A DNA stretch of 7,263 nucleotides, taken from positions 1-7,263 of the forward strand of contig DDWP01000039.1 in the NCBI GenBank assembly GCA_002345725.1, written 5' to 3'. The notes beneath the pieces are model-generated. The model made no database searches, was not told the DNA's origin, and worked only from the letters and a program-made list of their open reading frames with translations. Source of the stretch: Candidatus Shapirobacteria bacterium UBA2283. GTDB lineage: Bacteria > Patescibacteriota > Microgenomatia > UBA12405. Below, piece by piece: positions 1 through 4,715 of this stretch (its first letter is position 1; each line of letters opens with the position of its first letter). Made by a program: the position numbers and the translations under genes.

Positions 1-335
1 GAAGAAAAGAAAACGGAGTATATTATGCCGCCAAACACACCCAAGAAAATTAATAGGGAAATGAAGAATAGATACTTGAAAATATTGTTAGAAACAGGCT
101 TTGGAGAAAAATCGTTAAGAGAATCAATCGACACTGAAATGGTACTCTCAGCGGTCGGTGGTGATGTAGAGGGGGGTAAATTGAGTAATGGCTGCGGGTC
201 AATAATTGGGGTTTCCTGACGGGCACTTGGAGCAACTTTGTCCAAAACATCTTCGGAGCTAGAGGCTAATTCTTTTGAATAACGGTCAAGTATGTCTTGG
301 TACTGTTGAGAGAGATCTTGTTTCTTTTCATCCAT
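1..335 (-). CDS. Partial membrane protein of unknown function (N-terminal 111 residues)
   Basis: An open minus-strand frame begins with ATG at 335 (MDEKKQDLSQQ...) and runs off the left edge without a stop, so only the N-terminal 111 residues are seen. Residues 1-35 are polar and charged and probably helical. Residues 40-80 are low-complexity, rich in Pro, Ser and Thr. Residues about 86-110 form a strongly hydrophobic segment with Gly-Gly, clearly a transmembrane helix. There is no signal peptide, so the tail before the helix is probably cytoplasmic and the unseen remainder outside the membrane. I do not recognise the family. The start is supported by the promoter just upstream, whose predicted transcription start falls at this ATG. 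The gene is divergent from the Ig-like/LPVAG protein and may be co-regulated with it. Plus-strand frames over this interval lack any comparable protein character. Confidence 0.75.
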   Translation of the reverse strand, partial: MDEKKQDLSQQYQDILDRYSKELASSSEDVLDKVAPSARQETPIIDPQPLLNLPPSTSPPTAESTISVSIDSLNDFSPKPVSNNIFKYLFFISLLIFLGVFGGIIYSVFFS

Positions 336-340
336 AATAA

Positions 341-369
341 ATAATCGCACCTTCGCTATTGACTGTCAA
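341..369 (-). promoter_or_regulatory. Sigma-70-type promoter for the left-edge membrane protein
   Basis: Read on the minus strand there is a perfect -35 TTGACA (369-364), a 17-nt spacer, and an extended -10, TGC followed by GATTAT (4 of 6 matches, 346-341). The first transcribed base would fall around 334-335, which is the A or T of the ATG at 335. The transcript would therefore be leaderless, and no Shine-Dalgarno sequence is present. The hexamers, spacing and TG element are read directly; activity is inferred. Confidence 0.6.
359..369. repeat. 11-bp palindrome TTGAC-T-GTCAA spanning both -35 boxes
   Basis: This is a perfect inverted repeat with 5-bp arms and a single central base. Each arm is the core of one of the two divergent -35 hexamers. 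It may simply be the consequence of two consensus -35 boxes overlapping, or it may also serve as a binding site for a dimeric regulator. The sequence alone does not decide between these. Confidence 0.6.
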
Positions 370-387
370 ATGCAGGATTGATAAATT
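359..387 (+). promoter_or_regulatory. Sigma-70-type promoter for the Ig-like/LPVAG gene and miaB
   Basis: On the plus strand there is a -35 TTGACT (359-364), a 17-nt spacer, and an extended -10, TGA followed by TAAATT (4 of 6 matches, 382-387). The predicted start of transcription is about 393-394, at the ATG at 393, so this side also looks leaderless. It shares its -35 bases with the opposing minus-strand promoter. The -10 register could be shifted by one or two bases because the stretch is A/T-rich. Confidence 0.5.
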
Positions 388-392
388 TATTT

Positions 393-887
393 ATGCTTAT
401 GCTGATGTTTAGGTTAATGGTACTAGGTATAGTGTTTTTGGTACAACTGGTTAACGCAGATAAAATAATGGCAAGTGGCTTTAATTTAAAATCGATAGGT
501 TCAATCCAAACTAACAGCTTGGTTTCTCACTGGTGGTATACATCGGCAAACCCAAGACTGACAGGTGAAGCCTTACCAAGCGTAGCGGTAGATGTCTCAA
601 TAGATGGCGAAATGGAAACAATACCGACAAGCTCTGACGGTGAATGGCAATATCAACCAACAAAATTAACCGAAGGAGAGCATGAGGTAATTTTGAAAAG
701 TGGCGAGTCTATTATTCAATTTAAATTGACGATTGGGACGGCTTCAGTTGATTGGGATGCTGTAAACAAAGGACCGGCAGACTCCCTACCAGTGGCGGGA
801 TCGGTAACAACAACTTGGATGCTATTAACTAGTAGTTTGATGGTAGTAGTATTGGGTGGTAAAATGCTTCTTCATGCAAAGAGATAA
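393..887 (+). CDS. Secreted Ig-like domain protein with C-terminal LPVAG sortase sorting signal
   Basis: A 164-residue exported protein. Residues about 1-22 are hydrophobic and end in VNA-DK, a plausible signal peptide with a signal-peptidase-I site. Residues about 50-116 resemble a bacterial Ig-like domain (NPRLTGEALP..., then DGEWQY and LTEGEHEV, the usual 'G-x-W-x-Y ... L-x-x-G-x-H' pattern). The C-terminus is a textbook wall-sorting signal: LPVAG at residues 132-136 (bases 786-800), then a hydrophobic helix, then a basic tail ending HAKR. A sortase is encoded about 3 kb away at 3960-4712, so this is a candidate substrate. ATG 393 is chosen because the promoter places transcription start there; TTG 378 and the ATGs at 399, 405 and 417 are alternatives. 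It overlaps miaB by 14 nt, so the two are probably co-transcribed. Exact function is unknown; structural or adhesive surface roles are plausible. Confidence 0.75.
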   Translation: MLMLMFRLMVLGIVFLVQLVNADKIMASGFNLKSIGSIQTNSLVSHWWYTSANPRLTGEALPSVAVDVSIDGEMETIPTSSDGEWQYQPTKLTEGEHEVILKSGESIIQFKLTIGTASVDWDAVNKGPADSLPVAGSVTTTWMLLTSSLMVVVLGGKMLLHAKR

Positions 888-1947
888 ACAGGTATATATA
901 AAAACATTTGGTTGTGCACAAAACGTAGCTGATTCGGAAAGAATAAAGGCCTATTATTGGGAAAAAGGTTTTAAAGAAACAGAAAAATGGCGAGAGGCAG
1001 ATGAAGTGGTAATAAACACATGTATTGTAAGGGAGTCGGCAGAAAACAGGGCTTGGGGGCTGATTGATAATATAGTAAAAAGTAAACTTGGACAAAAAAT
1101 AATTGTGACTGGTTGCGTGGTCGGGGCCTACGGCCGAAAGGAAATAAAAGGTGTTGATGAATGGGCAAAAATAGACAAGTTTCTAGTGTGGGAACCAATA
1201 AGAGCAAAAAAGAATGTGGCATTAATATCGATTAGTACCGGATGTAACAATCACTGTTCTTTTTGTATTGTTCCAAAAGCTAGGGGTAAAGAGGTATCAA
1301 GGACAATGTCAACTATCTTGGCAGAAGTAGACAGGGCGATTGACTCGGGCTTTAAAGAAGTTGTGTTAATAGGACAGAATGTTAATAGCTACGGGTCTGA
1401 TTTTGAAAAAGAATCGTGGGTGCATATGGGCAAGAAGAGGATTGTGAGTAGATTCCCTGAACTACTAGAAATGGTCGCCAAAAGAAAACTAGATAAAGTG
1501 TCATTTGTAAGCAGTAATCCATGGGACTTCTCAGATGAGTTAATCGAGACTATAGCTAAATATCCAAATATTGATAGATTGATTCACCTCCCCTTTCAGT
1601 CGGGCAATAATGAAATATTGAAAAAGATGAACAGAGCCTATACTAAAGAAGAATATTTGGAGCTAGTTAATAAGATTAAATCCAAGGTGCCAGGAGTAAG
1701 ATTTAGCACAGACATAATAATTGGCTTCTCCGGGGAAACTGAAGAGATGTTTGAAGACACAGTCGATGTTTGTAAAAAGGTTGGTTTTGAAATTGCTTAT
1801 ATAAATAAATATTCGCCAAGAACTGGGACAGTGTCAGCTAAAATGATGGCAAATGATGTGTCAATAAAAGAGAAAAAAAGACGATGGGTGGTATTAGATG
1901 AGCTGGTGAACAGTAAGATAACGATGGGCGAGAAAAATGCCAAATGA
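874..1947 (+). CDS. miaB: MiaB-like tRNA methylthiotransferase lacking the TRAM domain
   Basis: A radical-SAM methylthiotransferase. MiaB converts N6-isopentenyladenosine at tRNA position 37 to the 2-methylthio form. The 357-residue product has the N-terminal UPF0004 domain with its three cluster cysteines (C14 in FGCAQN, C50 in NTC, C81 in TGC). It then has the radical-SAM CxxxCxxC (C124, C128, C131) followed by the FCIVPKARGKEVSR stretch. IGQNVNSYG, HLPFQSGNNEILKKMNRAYT and DIIIGFSGETEEMFEDT favour MiaB over RimO or MtaB. The protein ends right after KKRRWVVLDEL..., where an RNA-binding TRAM domain of about 60 residues normally begins, so TRAM is absent. ATG 874 gives the usual family start (about seven residues before YIKTFGC); GTG 856 would add six residues. 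It overlaps the upstream gene by 14 nt and the opposing NUDIX gene by 54 nt. Whether it has full activity without TRAM is uncertain. Confidence 0.9.
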   Translation: MQRDKQVYIKTFGCAQNVADSERIKAYYWEKGFKETEKWREADEVVINTCIVRESAENRAWGLIDNIVKSKLGQKIIVTGCVVGAYGRKEIKGVDEWAKIDKFLVWEPIRAKKNVALISISTGCNNHCSFCIVPKARGKEVSRTMSTILAEVDRAIDSGFKEVVLIGQNVNSYGSDFEKESWVHMGKKRIVSRFPELLEMVAKRKLDKVSFVSSNPWDFSDELIETIAKYPNIDRLIHLPFQSGNNEILKKMNRAYTKEEYLELVNKIKSKVPGVRFSTDIIIGFSGETEEMFEDTVDVCKKVGFEIAYINKYSPRTGTVSAKMMANDVSIKEKKRRWVVLDELVNSKITMGEKNAK

Positions 1948-2460
1948 ATGTTCTGAACTTTTGACCAAAGATTTGTCAGTGCCCAAACTATTGTAGACTT
2001 CTAGGAAGTTTTTGATTTCAATCGACATCTCAAAATATTTTTCAACATCTTTGTCTAAAATAGGCTGAGAAATATGTTGGCAGTCAAGGGCGAGAAATAT
2101 GTGACACCAATGATTGGTTTCACTAGGAAGATCATAATATGTCCCTAACGAGATTAATTTTTCTGACCTATAACCAGTTTCTTCAAACAGTTCTCGACTG
2201 GCAGTATTAGTATCTAGCTCTTTTTCTTCGACACCACCAGCACAATTTTCATAGGTAAATTCCTGAATAGTATATCGAAATTGACGGACGAGAATAATGT
2301 TTTTGTCTGTGTCTAGGGCGACAATGATGACTCCGCCACGACTTTTAGTGTAAGCCCAGTCAAATGTGACACCGTCTGGCATTTGAAGAGTATCAACACA
2401 AAATGCTTTACCCCATTTATTATATAGAACTTGCTGGTTTAAAAGTTTTGCTTGTCTCAT
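1894..2460 (-). CDS. NUDIX hydrolase, ADP-ribose pyrophosphatase-like
   Basis: This 188-residue protein carries a perfect Nudix box, GX5EX7REUXEEXGU, at residues 75-97 (G75, E81, R89-E90, E93-E94, G96). These residues bind the catalytic metal used to split nucleoside diphosphates linked to another moiety. The preceding strand pattern, GGVIIVAL then NIILVRQFRY, with E-N-C-A-G-G just before the box, matches the ADP-ribose/sugar-nucleotide pyrophosphatase branch (usually E-x-P-A-G). A Cys replaces the usual Pro (C73). Substrate is inferred only. The ATG overlaps the mltG stop in an ATGA arrangement, so translation is probably coupled. The last 54 nt overlap the 3' end of miaB on the opposite strand. 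The C-terminal helix looks like a natural family ending, so the overlap does not seem to truncate this protein. Confidence 0.88.
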   Translation of the reverse strand: MRQAKLLNQQVLYNKWGKAFCVDTLQMPDGVTFDWAYTKSRGGVIIVALDTDKNIILVRQFRYTIQEFTYENCAGGVEEKELDTNTASRELFEETGYRSEKLISLGTYYDLPSETNHWCHIFLALDCQHISQPILDKDVEKYFEMSIEIKNFLEVYNSLGTDKSLVKSSEHSFGIFLAHRYLTVHQLI

Positions 2461-3374
2461 CTTAAATATTTAGCAATATTAATATTGTGTTCATCCAAGG
2501 TCTTGCCGTAGTGCATCTGGTTGTCATTACCGGTAATGTAGTAAAGGTAATCACTTTCTATTGGGTGCAAAGCGGCATAAATAGAATCATAACCAGGGTT
2601 GCAAATAGGGCCAGGCGGCAAGCCGGCATTAAGGTAAGTATTATATGGAGAAACGATTTTTAGATCGGCTTTACTGACAGGCTCCCAGAAAGATTTGGTA
2701 TTGAGGCGACTATCGCGAGCATACTGAGCAGTGGCGTCAAGTTGAAGAGGCATCCCAATATTGAGACGGTTAATAATTATCCCAGAAACTTGCCTTTTAG
2801 AAACAAGTGTGCGGGCTTCACGCTCAATTAGTGAAGCTAAGGTAATAATCTGGGCGTCGGTCATACTAGTGTTAGTGGCACCGGCTTTTGCTTGGGTAAA
2901 CTTGACAACAAAGTTTTTATTAATGACAGAAAAAATATTTTCAACCGAGTAGTCCTGAGGAATAAGGTAGCTGTCGGGAAACAGATAACCTTCGTAAGAA
3001 GAGTCAAACCTTGGGCTAATTTGTTCTATTCTCTGTCCACCAATTATTTTCAGCCAGTAATCGTGACTACCACCAGAAGATAATTTGGCAACGATATCGC
3101 CGTTGGAGAGGTTGGAAGACAACTTAAACAAACCGGACTGCAATTTAGAAGCAAGGCCTAGTCGATAAGCATGAAATAAAAAAACATATTGGTTGCGAAC
3201 AAAACCACCTGACTCTAAACGCTGACTGATTAATTTAATACCGTCACCTTGGTTAACTACAAAGTTCTTAACTGAGCTATCAGAAGAAACCGGATGGGAG
3301 TTGTAATAAACAAAGCCAGTGGTAAGCGTAAGCAACAACAAGATTGATAGTAAAAGAAAAGCGACAATCTTCAT
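2457..3374 (-). CDS. mltG: MltG-type endolytic murein transglycosylase, compact form
   Basis: MltG is a membrane-anchored lytic transglycosylase that cuts nascent glycan strands and is thought to end their polymerisation. This 305-residue protein has an N-terminal membrane anchor (about 4-24) and a LysM-like region (about 36-100). The YceG catalytic domain follows: EGYLFPDSY (128-136), LASLIEREA (179-187), INRLNIGMPLQLDATAQY, and SPYNTYLNAGLPPGPICNPG. The conserved H-x-x-x-x-x-x-E-H-N ending precedes KYLR. E184 corresponds to the catalytic Glu (E218 in E. coli). Two oddities: the usual (I/V)xEG motif reads IIGG (110-113), so its Glu is missing, and only about 15 residues separate it from EGYLFPD, roughly 30 fewer than in E. 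coli MltG. ATG 3374 overlaps the zinc-ribbon stop by one base (TAATG). Its place behind ruvX matches the Firmicute alaS-ruvX-mltG neighbourhood. Confidence 0.93.
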   Translation of the reverse strand: MKIVAFLLLSILLLLTLTTGFVYYNSHPVSSDSSVKNFVVNQGDGIKLISQRLESGGFVRNQYVFLFHAYRLGLASKLQSGLFKLSSNLSNGDIVAKLSSGGSHDYWLKIIGGQRIEQISPRFDSSYEGYLFPDSYLIPQDYSVENIFSVINKNFVVKFTQAKAGATNTSMTDAQIITLASLIEREARTLVSKRQVSGIIINRLNIGMPLQLDATAQYARDSRLNTKSFWEPVSKADLKIVSPYNTYLNAGLPPGPICNPGYDSIYAALHPIESDYLYYITGNDNQMHYGKTLDEHNINIAKYLR

Positions 3375-3571
3375 TAGACTTCATCGAACATGGCTCGGCG
3401 ATAGGTATCTTTCTTAGTATTGTGGACAAAAATACGACCACAACGACAAGTAATAGTTATCTGTCCACGAATATCTTCTTTTTTACCTTTCAGAAGTGAT
3501 TCCCCACAACCAACACAACGCTTCTGTGATAACAACCATGCCTGCATCGGAAATATTAGATTTTTAAACAT
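3374..3571 (-). CDS. Small zinc-ribbon protein of unknown function
   Basis: A 65-residue protein with four cysteines in CxxC...CxC form: C19 and C22 (CVGCG) and C42 and C44 (CRCG), about 20 residues apart. This is the layout of a zinc ribbon or rubredoxin-like knuckle. The C-terminal part is basic and polar (KKDTYRRAMFDEV). No enzyme motif or membrane segment is visible. It sits 6 nt after ruvX, and its TAA shares a base with the mltG ATG, so it is certainly part of the operon and translationally coupled. A small gene between ruvX and mltG also occurs in Bacillus (yrzB), but I see no sequence basis to equate the two. An alternative start is Met9 at 3547. Binding of nucleic acid or protein is a guess from the fold only. 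Confidence 0.75.
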   Translation of the reverse strand: MFKNLIFPMQAWLLSQKRCVGCGESLLKGKKEDIRGQITITCRCGRIFVHNTKKDTYRRAMFDEV

Positions 3572-3577
3572 AAGCCA

Positions 3578-3949
3578 TTAATTAATAACACGATGAAGGA
3601 TAACTGCTGCTGAGACAGAGTCAATGGATTTACTCCTGTTTTTACGGCTTTTATGGTTGTCTGCCATTAACCTGTCTGCCTCTATGGTGGAAGCTGCTTC
3701 ATCAACAGTTTCTACTGGTAATTTTATCACAACCGACATCTCCTTAATAAACTTTTGGGTTAACTTTGCCACTCTACCATAGCTGATACCTACGTAAATT
3801 CTTTCTATTTTATGGGAAATAATTATCTCTTTAATATGATCAAAAACATGATTGTCGTTAACAATTGGTGGCAGAGGGCAAATGATGTCATTGACAGAAT
3901 AAGCCAAACCTATAGTTTTTGTGCCGTAATCTATTGATAAACAATTCAT
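3578..3949 (-). CDS. ruvX: RuvX/YqgF family RNase H-fold nuclease
   Basis: The YqgF/RuvX family is a small RNase H-fold nuclease, described as a Holliday-junction resolvase and, in E. coli, linked to 16S rRNA 5'-end processing. The 123-residue product has the first acidic strand LSIDYGTKTIGLAYS (D7), then IYVGIS-YG, then VETVDEAAST (D83, E84), and the C-terminal SIDSVSAAVILHRVI (D110). All three acidic positions expected of the active site are present. The loop after VGI is several residues shorter than in typical members (VGLPxxxxG), and the Arg of the usual DER is Ala. ATG 3949 is preferred because it puts the acidic strand at the normal distance from the N-terminus and leaves a 10-nt gap after the sortase. 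TTG 3973 would overlap the sortase end and add eight residues. Neither start has a convincing Shine-Dalgarno sequence. Confidence 0.88.
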   Translation of the reverse strand: MNCLSIDYGTKTIGLAYSVNDIICPLPPIVNDNHVFDHIKEIIISHKIERIYVGISYGRVAKLTQKFIKEMSVVIKLPVETVDEAASTIEADRLMADNHKSRKNRSKSIDSVSAAVILHRVIN

Positions 3950-3959
3950 AAGATATATT

Positions 3960-4712
3960 TTAATTATCGACAATCCTGGCCTTGACTACTAACCGGCGGA
4001 GATACGTCCCTGGTGGACTACAAGTGATCAAATTCAGATAACGACCATCATAGCGTTGCTCCAGGACGGATAAGTTGTCTGGGCTGACCTCATACATCTC
4101 TTCGACTAAATATTTGTATTGGATATTATCAAAATCAATAAGTATTTCATCTCCAGTTTTTAAACGATATAGTGTTGAAAATATGGTCAGATAAGACTTT
4201 GGATTAAAGAACTGTGGCAAAACAGAGTGGCCAAAAATAACTCCGTTACCAAGCTGACCAGGCAAGGCGGTCTGTGGATACTGAATAAGACTCTTCTTGA
4301 GATCCATGCTGCCGATGGTAACGACAGCATCGTTAACTTTCAAGTTGGGAATTGATATTCGATATGTCATCTCGGAAGAGTTGGAGAGCAAAGAACCTGG
4401 CTCAATGCCAGAATTTGCCTCAGAGACAAACCAACTATTCAATTGAGTGTAGTCGGAATTGGCAACCTCCCCCAGAACCCCTCCTTGTTGATTATAGAAT
4501 TTAGCAGAAAGAGGGTTGACTATCTGACCAAATTTAGTGGCATATTCTAATTGGAACTGAACAATTGGTAATACAGCAGATGAGAAGAGAAAAAGCCCAA
4601 AAGAAAAGAGTCCTCCGGCAATAAGTTTCCTCTGGAAAACTGATAATTTGAATTTAGGTGAAGGCGACGAGGACTTACGGGGCTGACTTGATTTTAGATA
4701 GATATAACCCAC
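3960..4712 (-). CDS. Membrane-anchored sortase (class not assigned)
   Basis: Sortases are extracytoplasmic cysteine transpeptidases that cleave a sorting motif near the C-terminus of a surface protein and attach it to the envelope. This 250-residue protein has a basic, Ser/Pro-rich cytoplasmic tail (1-28), one membrane helix (about 30-51), and the sortase beta-barrel from about residue 115 on. The triad is visible: H162 (IFGHS), C231 (LITC, the usual TLTC), and R240 in LRRLVV. SPPGT follows the Cys. The 60-odd residues between helix and barrel form a spacer. The GTG start at 4712 lies 3 nt after the stop of the fusion gene; a GAGG at 4727-4724 is the only Shine-Dalgarno-like sequence I find in the operon. 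A candidate substrate with LPVAG is encoded at 393-887. TIFSTL and LKTGDEI are common in class C/D-like sortases, but I cannot assign the class. Confidence 0.92.
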   Translation of the reverse strand: MGYIYLKSSQPRKSSSPSPKFKLSVFQRKLIAGGLFSFGLFLFSSAVLPIVQFQLEYATKFGQIVNPLSAKFYNQQGGVLGEVANSDYTQLNSWFVSEANSGIEPGSLLSNSSEMTYRISIPNLKVNDAVVTIGSMDLKKSLIQYPQTALPGQLGNGVIFGHSVLPQFFNPKSYLTIFSTLYRLKTGDEILIDFDNIQYKYLVEEMYEVSPDNLSVLEQRYDGRYLNLITCSPPGTYLRRLVVKARIVDN

Positions 4713-4715
4713 AGT

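Noticed and set aside
25..219. Plus-strand 64-residue open frame at the left end
   Set aside because: It lies opposite the longer partial membrane protein, which has coherent domain character and a promoter; this frame has neither.
1126..1136. GGCC-TAC-GGCC inverted repeat
   Set aside because: It has only 4-bp arms, lies inside miaB coding sequence and has no T-tract; not a terminator.
829..1222. Minus-strand open frames opposite the start of miaB
   Set aside because: Their translations are low-complexity Phe/Leu/Pro-rich shadows, and the plus strand here encodes invariant MiaB cysteine motifs.
1945..1947. Possible TGA recoding (glycine code of some Patescibacteria)
   Set aside because: Read-through of TGA after miaB meets another TGA within three codons (TGA ATG TTC TGA) and gives no TRAM homology. 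TGA also ends mltG at a natural C-terminus.
1850..1960. Search for a bidirectional terminator between miaB and the NUDIX gene
   Set aside because: No stable hairpin with flanking A/T tracts was found by eye; the region is coding on both strands.
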